Part shown: in pieces, positions 1 through 10,229 of the stretch
How positions within the stretch are numbered: the stretch's first letter is position 1
Layout: each line of letters starts with the position of its first letter
Source: Prorocentrum cordatum
Taxonomy: Eukaryota > Sar > Dinophyceae > Prorocentrales > Prorocentraceae
NCBI GenBank assembly: GCA_963575745.1
Contig: CAUYUJ010000648.1
Coordinates: 1-64,000 of the forward strand
DNA length: 64,000 nucleotides
Direction: 5' to 3'
Position numbers and translations under genes: made by a program
Notes under the pieces: generated by a model
Told to the model about the DNA's origin: nothing
What the model saw: only the letters and a program-made list of their open reading frames with translations
Databases searched by the model: none

Positions 1-225
1 TGTGTGTGTGTGCGCGTGCGTGTGCGTGCGTGCATGTGTGTGTGCGTGTGCGTGTGCGTGTGTGTGTGTGTGTGCGTGTGTGGGTGCGTGCGTGCGTGCG
101 TGCGTGCGTGTGCGTGTGTGCGCGCGTGCGTGTGTGCGTGTGTGCGTGTGTGAGTGTGTGAGTGTGTGCGTGTGTGTGTGTGTGCGTGTGCGCGTGCGTG
201 CGTGCGTGCTTGCGTGCGTGTGTGG
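1..225. repeat. TG/CG microsatellite
   Basis: An almost unbroken run of TG dinucleotides with CG interruptions runs from the window edge to about 225. The frames open through it encode only Cys/Val/Arg strings and are not genes. The array is cut by the window start. Confidence 0.95.
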
Positions 226-392
226 GTGTGACTCGTGCCGAGAGGAGCCCAGAAGGGTCACGACGACAAGCCTAGAAGGGCGATCTGGAGTGCTCTACAA
301 AGGCCAATGCCGCACGCCGTATGCTGTAGAAGTGCCGTTCAATCGCCTCCTCATCAGGGAAGCACGGCTCGGGAGTAACTCTGACTATGTTA

Positions 393-433
393 CTAGAACC
401 ATCGCGCGCGCTTCGCGCGCGCTCAAGTTCTAG
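393..433. repeat. Perfect-ended GC hairpin, copy 1
   Basis: CTAGAAC at 393-399 and GTTCTAG at 427-433 are perfect inverted arms. They enclose GCGCGCGCTTCGCGCGCGC, itself a self-complementary GC stem with a tiny loop. A second copy of the same design lies at 1808-1843, so this is a dispersed family and not a chance palindrome. No gene borders it directly. Confidence 0.8.
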
Positions 434-1807
434 CTAGGCTTGATAGGTTAATTAATGTAATATCATGTTGGTCGCTTCTTGCGTCCAGGGACTCCCTTGG
501 AGGCCCTGCTCAAGCCTCGGAATCATATAGAAGGGGAAGTGCGGAGACGCAGAAATCTTTAATTTCCTTTAGGTGTACAACGATTTGGGGCCCTCAATGG
601 CTTCCTGGGTTCTTTTTGGGGAGGTGAGGGGGGTCTGAATTGTGGTCTGTTGTGCAAGAGTAGACCGGGGGCCCAACTTTGAAAAAAAAGGAATTGTAGG
701 ATTTCCATGCTTTTCCAGTTCCTCGGCGCTGTTCGGCGCTGTCTTTTGTTTGTGACTCGCGGGTTTTGTTAGCCAGGCCCCTCAGGGGTGTGGGATCTTC
801 CGGACCCCCTGGAGCTTCTGGAGGCCTCCTGGAGGCCTGGAGAGCCGCCGGAAGGGTGTCTCGGACTGCGCGGGAGCGTGTTGGGCCGTTCTTTACGTTC
901 TGGGAGCTCCTTGAGGTCGTCATGGGCTGTCCTTCGGCGTCTTGGGGTCTTCCCCCCGGGAAGCCAGGAGGCGCGATACCGGCCAGATGTCAGGGGATGT
1001 GTGGGACCCTCGAGTAGGAGTCCCACTTTGAAAAAAAAGGAATTCTGGGAATTTCGATAACAAAAAAAAAAAATCCTCGATCTTCGAGGGTTGGAAGCGG
1101 GAAAACGTGGGAAAGCGGAAAACGTTAGAACAACAATTGGAAATCAACGAGTTTACCCTCTTTGGGCTGTCTCGGGACGGCTCTCGCAACTCTCTTGGGC
1201 TGTTCTTGGAGCCTCGTCGGGGTCTCGTTGGGGCCTCTCAGGGATCGGGGGTGTGTTGGGGGCCTCTGGGGGGTCCCGGAGGCCTCTCGGAGGTCTCTGA
1301 AGCCTCCTGCTCCCGCTCTTGGGCCCATCTTGGGCCTGTTCTGGGGTGGTCTGGGGATGTCCTGGGCGCCTCTTCGGCAATCTTGGAGCCTTCTTGGCCC
1401 GTCTTGGGGCCGTCCTGAGGATCTCTTGGGTGGTCTTGGGAGCCTCTTCGGCGCTCTTGGACCATTGGAAGCTCGAAAACGCGAGAAGCCAAAAACATGG
1501 AAAAAAACAATGAACATCTACGATTTGGGCCTCTTCGGGCCGTCCCGTGACACCTATCAGACCTCTCTTGGGGTCTCTTGGAGGGCACCTGTGAGCCAAG
1601 AGAGCTGTCGGAAGGCTGACTTGGGCTGCTCGGGAGCGTATTGGACCATTCTTTCGAATTCTGAGGGCTTCTGGGAGGCGTCTTGGGCCCTCCTGGGACG
1701 CTGTGGAGGCTCCCCGGAAAGGCCGGGGGAGCGGTACCGGGAGCGTCCCCGAGATGTGGCGGGGAGGGACCCGGGGCCAGGGGGGGCGGTATATATTTGC
1801 ATTATAC

Positions 1808-1843
1808 AGAACCGCGCGCGCGCTTCGCGCGCGCTTGGGTTCT
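1808..1843. repeat. GC hairpin, copy 2
   Basis: AGAACC and GGTTCT arms flank the same GCGCGCGCTTCGCGCGCGC core found at 393-433. It lies at the 3' edge of one repeat unit, just before a lower-GC stretch. Confidence 0.75.
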
Positions 1844-2689
1844 AGCGCATGCCATGGCGTTGTGAGCTGCGCGTGCTTTTCGGACAGGCTCATTCCATGC
1901 CTTGCCCTACCTCGTCCTCCAATATTCCTTATACGTCCTTCCTCGTTAACCCTCCAGACTCTCTCGGTTGTCCTCGCTTTTCGTTTCTCGTCTTGCTTGG
2001 GATTATGCGGGGGCTTCGAGCTGTTCAGGGCCGGCGTGGGAAGATATTCAATATGAAGTGGGCTGGCTTGAAATGTACGGGTCTCTTGTGGATCTTCCTG
2101 TTGGGGCTGCCTTGAAGGCCTTGGGGCCCGCTTGGGTCCCTCTTGGGCTCTTCTTCGAAGTTGTGGGGCCGTCTCGAGCCTCGGCGCCATGTGAAGCTCT
2201 CCCAAAGCCATCCGAAGGAGACGAGCGTGAGATTTACTGAACATAGAAAAACCTGAATGGCTTTTGCGTTTGTGGCTCTTTGGGGTGATTTGGGAGGGCC
2301 TTTGGGAGTTCCACTGGGGCATCTGGTGGCCCCTGGGGGCCGCCTTGAAACATCTTGGAGCGTCTTGGACCACTAAGGGGCCATCTTGGCGGCCAGCGGG
2401 CGTCGCTTGCTCTGAGTAGAAAGTGCCTGGGATGCAGCGGCCAGCGCTGTACATGTGCTGCTTCCTTGGGCTGCAGCTCGCTGGATTCTGCTGCGTGAAA
2501 GGCGCTGCTACCCTGGGCTGCAGCGCAATGCAATTAAATACCCCGGCATTACCTATCCCACACGGCACTTGAACGAGAGATGGACATGCTTGGTTTGCGC
2601 ATGAATTTCTGTCCTGAGTCCTGAATGGATGACCATCGAACCCAAATCTAAAATTCCCAGATTCCTTGGGGCCTTCGAAGGCTCCGCGA

Positions 2690-3255
2690 AGCCGTTAAGA
2701 AGCCGGGAGGCGCGGTACCCGCCAGATGTCAGGGGATGTGTAGGACCCCCGAGTAGGAGTCCCACTTTGATGAAAAAACAGAATTCTGGGAATTCCCTTT
2801 TTTTCCAAAATCCTCATATCTTTGAGGATTGGAAGCGGGAAAACGTGGGAAGGCGGAAAACATTTGAAAAAACACGGGGAATTAACGATGTTGCCCTCTT
2901 TGGGCTCTCTCGGGACGGCTCTCGCAGCTCTCTCGGGCTGTTCTTGGAGCCTCGTCGGGGTCTCGTTGGGGCCTCTCAGGGATCGGGGGGGTGTTGGGAG
3001 CCTCTGGGGGGTCCTGGAGGCCTCTCGGAGGTCTCTGGAAGCCTCCTGCTCCCGCTCTTGGGCCCATCTTTGGCCTGGTCTGGGGTGGTCTGGGGCTATG
3101 CGCTATGCTGGGCGCCTCTTCGGCAGTCTTGAAGCCTTCTTGGCCCGTCTCGGGGCCGTCCTGGGGGTCTCTTGGGTGGTCTTGTGGCGGTCTTGGGAGG
3201 CTCTTCGGCGCTCTTGGACACTGGAAGCTCGAAAACGCGAGAAGCCCAAAACATT
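2690..3255 (+). repeat. Second copy of a ~540-bp direct duplication
   Basis: This segment matches 950-1480 closely by eye. Both contain GATGTCAGGGGATGTG, then GAGTAGGAGTCCCACTTTGA, an A-rich run, the GGAAGCGGGAAAACGTGGGA block, and the same series of GGCC-rich units ending in TTCGGCGCTCTTGGACC-like sequence. Small indels separate the copies. No coding content was recognised. Confidence 0.8.
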
Positions 3256-3261
3256 GAAATT

Positions 3262-3450
3262 ATCCTGGCGAAGAACCCAACCAAATGCAGTTGTGCGTAC
3301 CGCAACTGTGAGTATCTTCTTCGGTAGCGATCCCTAGGGGGCCACGAAACGCCTGAGGGCCGTGCCGGGGCCTTCGGTGGAGCTCCCTGTGGGGCCACGA
3401 AACGTGCAAAGAGTGTGCCGACATTGGTGCTGTGGGCGCATTGGAACGCA
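3262..3450 (-). repeat. Inverted partial copy of the 32.3-33.4 kb repeat
   Basis: Read on the minus strand, the block contains the GGAGCTCCACCGAAGG unit of the 92-bp repeat seen at 32290-32660 and 40580-40780. It is followed by the ACTCACA...CAACTGCAT segment that starts the larger element at 32660. It is therefore a partial copy in reverse orientation. Confidence 0.6.
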
Positions 3451-4189
3451 GCCACTGGGGTCTCGGGCCCGTCTTGGGGACTCTCTTGGGCCGTCTTGGG
3501 CCCTTCGTGGGCCGTCCTGGAGCTTTCTGGGGCTATATTGGGGCCCTCTGGGGCGCGTCCTGGGCAGTATTGGGGCGGTCTTGGGAGCTTCTGAGGTCGT
3601 CAAGCACGGACCGACAGCGAAAACAAGCAATATGTTACAAATATACGTTTTACAAAGGGAATGGGGCAATTTGGGCCCCTTAGGGCTCTCTTTGGGGCCC
3701 TATTGGGGGTCGCTTGGGGTGTCTTGGGGGCTTCTGAAGCCACCTGGGAGGCCATGTTGGGCGTCTGGGAGCGACCTTCGGGCGTCCCAGGTCTGTTCTG
3801 GAGCCTCTTGGGGCCTCCTTGGCGCCTTGTGGCGGCCTTGTGTGAGGCCCCGGGGCTCCCCGAGGGCCCTGGAGCCCACATTCGTGGTAGCGGCGCCGGC
3901 CCCGGGCGCCCAGACCCAGTGCGCCGTCATATGTATATACAACTGAAGAGCTCACACGATTTGTTCCACGATTTCAGAAGTGGGGGATCCGTCGAGGCCG
4001 AGGCGAGCAGAAGGGGACATCGGAGGCACTTCAGGATGGTATACAAGCCTCCACAAAACTGCGCATTCAATACAATGTGTGAAATCGTCTCGGCACTCGA
4101 CACAGCGGGACCTACAATTCACAATCTCGCCTCGCCACCATGTCGAGTGCCGAGACGAGTTCACACATTATATTGAATGCCCAGTTTTG

Positions 4190-4337
4190 TGGGGGCGTGC
4201 GTGTGTCCGTGTGTGTGCGCGCGTGCGTGTGTGCGTGTGTGCGCGTATGCGTGTCTGTCTGTGTGTGTTCGTGCGAGCGTGCGTGCCGGGTTGGCGGCCA
4301 TGGGACATGGGCGCCTCGTGGATGCCGCGTGCGGTGG

Positions 4338-4405
<68 letters not shown>

Positions 4406-4406
4406 G
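4190..4406. repeat. TG microsatellite
   Basis: Two TG-rich runs (about 4190-4275 and 4337-4406) are separated by a short unique spacer. The second is close to pure TG. No gene. Confidence 0.95.
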
Positions 4407-4527
4407 TAGCGAGATTTCGCCTGGTAAGCGGCCTTCGGCGCCTCGTGGGTGTCTCCTGCGCTGGGCGGGTTTGGCGAGCTTTCGCATAGTTGGCAGCTGG
4501 GGGCCCCTCGTGGGCGCCACATAGCTT

Positions 4528-4775
4528 ATCATAGCTTACTCCGCGTAGCTTGCACCACGCAGTTTGCACCATGTAGCTTGCACCACATGGCTCACAGCAC
4601 TTCTATTGCACCACAGGGGGTGCACCACACAGCGTAAACCTAGCAGCTTAAACCACGCAACATGCGCCACATACCAAATACCAGATAGCTCGCGACACGC
4701 AGCTTGCACCACGTGGCGTACACCACATTGTTCACAACACATAGGTCACGCTACATAGAGTGCACCACCTAGAGA
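4528..4775 (+). repeat. ~18-bp CTTGCACCAC tandem repeat
   Basis: Imperfect units such as TAGCTTGCACCACGCAG and its variants recur about a dozen times with decreasing conservation. The stretch ends at a purine tract. Coding content was not seen. Confidence 0.75.
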
Positions 4776-5005
4776 GAGGAAGGACACTGAGGAAGAGAGA
4801 GAGCGAGAGAGTCGCCGAGGCAGCGGAAGATAAAGAGAGGGAAAGAGAGAGAGAGAGAAGCAGAGACAGAGAAATCGAGAAAGTGTGTAAGAGAGGGGGA
4901 CGTTAGACAGAGAGGGCAATGAGAGAGAGAGAGAGGGGGAGAGAGAGAGAGAGCGAGAAAGAGAGAGAGGCCAAGAGAACGAGAAAGAGGGAAGGGGAGG
5001 GAAAG
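4771..5005 (+). repeat. GA-rich purine tract
   Basis: Nearly uninterrupted GAGAGA with AAAG and GGGA variants on the plus strand. It is low-complexity DNA and carries no gene. Confidence 0.9.
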
Positions 5006-6410
5006 ATATCAGAAGCGGCGGGAGGGTGGCCATCCCGCCTCCTCTGGTATCTTGCTCGTGGTCCACAGCGTCGTCGCCCTCCTACTCCCCACTGGTCCCA
5101 CTTCCCCTGCTCCTGCCCCCTCCTCCACCTAGAATAACCAGGCCTTCTGGAATACAGCAGACCCGCTATGACTTGTCTCCTGCTTCTGCTCCTCCCCCCT
5201 CCCTCCCAACTCCCGCCGCCCTCCTCATCGTGCTCCCGCATCCCCCCCCACGCGGGACAGAAATTGCCACACTCGCAAGAGAACCTGCCCTGATGGTGAA
5301 GCGGCGGAACGTTAGACCGTCACTGGGTACTCCGACGAATTCCACCAGCCCTTTAGAGTGTAGGTGGTTTAGAGCGTTTCTTGTTGCAACATCCTCCTCC
5401 TGCCCACCCCCTCCCTGGGTCTGGAGGGGCAGGGGGGGGTCGCGACCAATTGGGGCCTCCAATATGGCTCCAAGAGGGCCAAAGAAAGCCCAAGACGACC
5501 TCCAAGAGGGCTCAAGCAAACACAAGGTCACTCAAGACGGCTTCCAACATGCTGCAAGAGGCCCCGGGACCGCTCGAAGACGAGTCCAGGTGGCCACAGT
5601 GTCTCCCCCACGGAGACCCCCAAGAGGCAAATCGCCATTCCAAACCAACACCGTTGCGTGTTTGCCTTCTAGCCGTTTCGTTTCCGATGGGCTCTTGAGG
5701 CCTCAAGGTGGCTCCAAGAGGGCCCAGAGGGGGACCCAACATGGCTCCCAGACGGCCCCAAGAGCGACCCAATATCGCCCCAATAGCGCCACAAGAGGGC
5801 CCCAGGACGCGACTTCGGTGGCACCTGATGGGGGGGGGTCGCTAAGGAAGTACCCCCGCTACTTCGGAACCCCTCGCTCAATACCAGAATGATTGAACAA
5901 CCATTCGCTGGTGAAAAGACTTTAGCATCTTCCTTGGGAGGCTTTTCGGACACCGCTAAGTCTCCAAGATGCCTCAAGACCGCTCCAAGAAGGCTCCTCG
6001 TGGAGAGAAACCGAAATCCTTCCACGACCCAATGGAAAACAATTGGTGTGTGTGTGTGTATCTGTGTGCCTACTCCGTTCCGATGTGCTCTCAAGGCCTC
6101 ACGCTAGCTCCAAGATGGCGCGAGAGGGCCCCAAGAGACGCCCAAGATGGCCCCAAGTCGCCGCCAAGAGCACCCAGGAGCGCCTAAAGAGGGTCCCGAG
6201 AGGCGACTTCTGGGGCTCCGGAGGGGCGAAGCTAATTGATGAGCCCCATTTCTTTGATCGATGCGCTCAAAACAACTGTTCTTTATTATATATATACATA
6301 CATATATACACCCACTCCATAACGTCAGATACGGGAGGGGTGGGGTCGGGCCCCCCGTGGGAGGGTAATGGTAGCATGGTCGGGGTCCCATGAGGCGGGC
6401 CCTGAGCGCT
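5006..6410. other. Gene-free stretch with degenerate repeats
   Basis: 5006-5440 is non-repetitive but has no recognisable domain in any frame. 5440-6230 is the AAGAGGCCC-type degenerate repeat in the orientation opposite to 594-3260. It contains a short TG run near 6045 and a TATATACATACATATATACAC run near 6288. I see no gene. Confidence 0.6.
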
Positions 6411-6453
6411 GGACAACGACGACGACGACGACTCCGGTGACGACGACGCTGAT

Positions 6454-6488
<35 letters not shown>

Positions 6489-6710
6489 CGACGACGAGGC
6501 TGACGACGACGACGACGAAGACGACGACGACGACAAAGACGACGACGACGACAAGGACGCGGACGAGGACGACGACGAAGACCACGACGACGAGGACGAC
6601 GACGACTACGACGAGGACAACGATGACGACAAAGACGACGATGACGACGTCGACGACGAGGACGTGGACGTGGACGAGGACGACGCTGGTGACGACGACG
6701 ACGACGACGG
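6411..6710 (+). repeat. GAC trinucleotide array
   Basis: About 300 bp of GAC with occasional GGC, GAG and AAG units. Frames through it encode Thr/Arg/Val homopolymers and are not genes. Confidence 0.95.
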
Positions 6711-7360
6711 CCGCCTGCGAAGGTCTCCCAATGTCTTTGAAGCCTCCGAAGGCCTCTGGAGGCGTCTGGAGGCCCTCCGATGCCTGCCAGCACAGCACAA
6801 GGCCTGTGAGCACGGCGCCGTTCCTGTGGCCACCCCCCCCCGCCCGCACGTTCGAAACTGTTACGGCGGGGGGGTGGGGGGCGACCCCCCCACAACGGAC
6901 ATTGCGGATTCAATGAATCATGAATTATCTCCAAGATTGCCCTCAAGACTTCCGAGAAAACAGGGCCCCAAAGACCTCCGGATCCCATGTCGAAACACCC
7001 GTGAAAATAAAATGCTCGACTCCTGAGCCTGCTCAGGCAAATCCTTTTCCGTTTTGACGGCTGCCCCCACTCTTTGTTCCACTGCGTGCTCCCACATTTC
7101 CCTGAACAACGCAACTCGCCTGGGTATCGTCTCGGGATGGGCTGGTGGGGATACATTTTTGTTCGCGAGCGCAAACGGAAGGACCGCGCGCCGTCCAAAG
7201 CTACAGCTAACAATCAGGAGCCTAAATTGCACACGAGACGGCGGGTGGGGATACTTTTTTATCAGCAGCCGCAAGCGAAAGCGCAAACGGCGAGTCGCGA
7301 CAAGAAATCCTTCCCCCTAATAGTACACAGAGGGCTCTTTGGGCCTCTCCGTTTTTTCAT
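6711..7360. other. Gene-free stretch
   Basis: Mixed-composition DNA between two trinucleotide arrays. No frame shows a recognisable domain and no repeat family seen elsewhere covers it. Confidence 0.5.
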
Positions 7361-7795
7361 CTCCCTTTCTCGCCCTCCTCCGCCTCCTCATTCTCCTCCT
7401 CCTCCTCCTCCTCCTCCCCCTCCTCATCCTTCCTCCTCCTCCTCCTCCTGCACCTCCTCCTCCTCCTCCTCCTCGTCCTTTTCCTCCTTCTCCTCCTCCG
7501 CCTCCCTCCTCCTCCTCCTCCTCCTCCTCCTCCCTCCTCCTCCTCCTCCTCCTCCTCCCTTCTCCTCCTCCTCCTTCTCCTCGTCCTGTCCCGAGCGAAA
7601 TCCACGAAATCCTCCTCCTCTTCCCAGGTTCTTGTCCTACTCCTTCCTCTCACGACTCCCTCCTCCAACTTCCTCATCCTCCTGTTCCCTTCTCCTCCCT
7701 CACCTTCCCTCCTCCTCCTCGGCCTCCTCTTTTTCCTCCTCCTCCTCCTCCTCCTCCTCCTCCTTTCCTCCTCCTTTCCTCCTCCACCTCAGTAT
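7361..7795 (+). repeat. CTC/TCC homopyrimidine tract
   Basis: A long (CTC)n/(TCC)n array on the plus strand with a short interruption near 7590-7660. About 250 bp downstream (8050-8192) the polarity flips to a GAG purine tract. The two together could pair as a long imperfect inverted repeat. Confidence 0.9.
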
Positions 7796-8044
7796 GCTTC
7801 CCTGTCCGCCCTCGCGGGCGGGCGATGGTTACGAGTTGACTGCTGAATACAGCTGGCGGAGGCTCTGGCGCGACTGCCGCTGTACAAGGCGCTCCGCTGG
7901 GTACGCCTGACCCCGCCCCGCCGCCCATGCCCTTGCCATCGGAATAAAAGGGGGGGAGGGGCTGAGGAGCAGGGTGGGAAGAGGCGGAAAAGGGGGAAGA
8001 GGGAGGCAGGGAGGGGGGGGGACAGGGGGAGGGATTAAACAAAT

Positions 8045-8192
8045 GTGGACGGAGGAGGAGGAAGAGGAGGAGGAGGAGGAGGAGGAGGAGAAGGAAAAGG
8101 AGGAGGAGGAGGAGGAAGAGGAAGGAGGAGGAGGAAAAGGAGGAGGAGGAGGAGGAGGAGGGGGCGGAGGAGGAAGAAGAGGGAGATGCGCC
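8045..8192 (+). repeat. GAG homopurine tract
   Basis: (GAG)n with AAG and GGG units. It lies 5' of the CCTTAGTGG minisatellite at 8497. No gene. Confidence 0.9.
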
Positions 8193-8496
8193 CGAGACTC
8201 TGGATGACGACGAGGTGTGCCGAGAACGATGCACCAGGCCGGTAACGATAATCGTGATGAAGAGGAGAGCCGACCGCTACCGATCCGCTCGAGCGAAAAT
8301 GGGCACAGGCTTCTTGAAACCATTCCCTACGTTCTCACCTGATGGGGGATGAGGTACCTACGCTTACAGTGCCTCGCCGACCCCAGGGGCGGTCTCCCCA
8401 GACAAGGTCTGGAAATCAAACAGGCCCTCGAAACACACCTAGCAACACACTCGAGACTTGTGTAACTGTTGTGGGGAGCATTTGTTACTCAAGGGG
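8193..8496. other. Gene-free stretch
   Basis: Unique sequence without a recognisable open frame or a repeat seen elsewhere in the window. Confidence 0.4.
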
Positions 8497-8556
8497 TGGG
8501 GCCTTTAGCGGCCCCTAGTGGCCCTTAGTGGCCCTTAGTGGTCTTCAGTGGCCTCT
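8497..8556 (+). repeat. CCTTAGTGG minisatellite (left end of module 1)
   Basis: GGCCCCTAGTGGCCCTTAGTGG-like decamers repeat four to five times. The inverse orientation, CCACTAAGGG, occurs at 15004-15111 and 21501-21536, and the same orientation at 15203-15262. Confidence 0.7.
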
Positions 8557-9045
8557 TTGTTCGGCTCGCGTGCTTCGCGCAGCCCCGAATGGCCCGCCGC
8601 TTTATTCCCGCCCCTCGCCCCTGGGATTCCACCAACAAGGCCCCGAATTGAAGCATCCCGAGAGACCCCACTCCCTCGAGAAAAGCTCACTGTAAATCCA
8701 AAGCGAGCGCGGTATCACGGCGGCGCAAGTGGGCCAATACTACTACAGCGGACTGGCGCAAGCCCCTTAGCTCCAAGCAAGTGGCGCGACGACCCCGTGG
8801 ATTGGCCGCGACGCGCCTCGCCCTCGTGGAGTACGGCTCGACGCCCGTCAGGGCCAACTGCCAGAGACTTGAACCGAGCGCGCGGCATTGACAATTGAAC
8901 GGGCGATGATGGCGGCGGCGGCGGCGGTGGCGAGGGGGGAGCGGGGCCGAACAATAAGCCTCTTGGTCAGGCCTCTTGGTCAGGGGCCCGACCCTGCAGA
9001 GAAAAGCGCAGCCTGCGGGGAGGCCCTCGGGGGATCTAAAAACCA

Positions 9046-9900
9046 TTGGAGACCCAGACCCAAGAAGAACCATTGAACCCAACGTTGCGTGCCATGAGCC
9101 CTGGGAGGCTCTGAGTTCCTGGAGACCTCGGCCCAACTAGAGCCATTGAGCCCAAAACTACGCCTCTAGGCCCAGGGGGGGGGGCCCGGAGCCCCAGGAG
9201 TCCCAAGCCCAAGGCAAGCCTTTGAACCCAAGACTGCGCCCTTAAGCCCTGGGAGGCCCTGAACCCCTCGAGACTCCTTCCCAAACGAGCAGGGCGGAAT
9301 GGCATTGCCGAGAGGCATTGGACAATAGCAACTTCCGCATGGCATCTCATTATCGTACATCTGATGTTAACAAATTGTCTGGCCGCGTGCGCTCATCAAA
9401 AAAGCAAGTCGCACACCCGATATTAACAAATCCTCTGGCCGCGTGCAATCAGAGGAGGCATCAGCCACTCTTGCCACCGAACCACGTTAACAAACCCTCT
9501 GGGCCCTCCCAACAAGAACTATTGAACCAAAGATTACGCCCCAAAGCCCTGGGAGGCCCTGAGGCCCTGGAGACTCCAACCTGCAGGAACCGTTGAATCC
9601 AAGACTGCGGTCCTAGGCCCTGGGAGGCCCTGGGGGGCCTTGAGCCTCTGGAGACCCCGATCCCGCACGAACCACAGACTGCGCCCCTAAGCCACAGGAA
9701 ACCCTGAGCCCCTGGAGACCCAGACCCTGCGGGAGCCTCTGAACCCAGCATTGCAGCCCAAAGGCCCTGGGAGGTCCCGAACCCCCAGTCCCCGACCCCA
9801 CGGGGACAATCGAACCCAAGACTGCGCCCCTAGGCCCTGGGAGGCCCTGAGCCCCTGGAGACCCAGACCCCAGAGACCCTTGAACCCACTGGCACCGCGC
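9046..9900 (+). repeat. ~72-bp repeat array, block 1, with GTTAAC motifs
   Basis: Units contain GAACCCAAGACTGCGCCC, CCTAGGCCCTGGGAGGCCC and CCCTGGAGACCCCGACCC in that order. They recur about ten times here in two runs (9046-9290 and 9510-9900). Between the runs lie three GTTAACAAATCCTCTGG-like motifs (about 9366, 9422, 9486) and a block containing GCCGAGAGGCATTGG. That block recurs near 13405 and 21075. The array is 3' of the 779-codon ORF. Confidence 0.8.
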
Positions 9901-10229
9901 AATTTTTGCTGCGACGAACGCGCCCGCGAGCGGACTCCCAGAAAGTTCACTTTGCGACGAGCCCACGATATCGAGGGCTCTTGGTCAGGGCCCCAACCCT
10001 GTAGAGAAAAGAACAGCATTGCCTGCTGGAGAATGGGCAAATCGCCTGGCGAGCGTATCCCCCAATGCCCCAAGCGGGGCGCGATACGTCGCGCTCGCAG
10101 GCGGGAGCCAAGAGCAGGCGAAGCGGAGTGGTGAGGAAAATGCAGTGCATACGTGCACGCCAACGAGCTGGCCATTGCGAGGCGCCGATGATACACCAGC
10201 ATGCTGGAGCAAATGCGGCCGAAACCACC

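Larger units (their letters stand above)
594..3260 (+). repeat. Degenerate ~20-bp GGCC-rich repeat field
   Basis: The stretch consists of loosely conserved units such as CTTGGGCCGTCTTGGGGCC, repeated with many substitutions and small indels. All three forward frames stay open for long distances because the units lack stop codons. The frames are therefore by-products of composition (Leu/Gly/Trp/Ser-rich products). The same field recurs at 3450-3900, 14540-14690 and 54810-54960. It also recurs in the opposite orientation (AAGACGGCCCCAAGAGGCCC) at 5440-6230, 14050-14500, 39410-39520, 41150-41480 and 55500-55810. No gene seen here. Confidence 0.8.

Noticed and set aside
1153-2568. 471-codon minus-strand open frame
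   Set aside because: It runs through the degenerate GGCC-rich repeats, which lack stops in all frames. The product is Pro/Arg/Ala filler without domains.
6104-7213. 369-codon minus-strand open frame
   Set aside because: Its centre is the GAC array (poly-Arg) and it has no domain.
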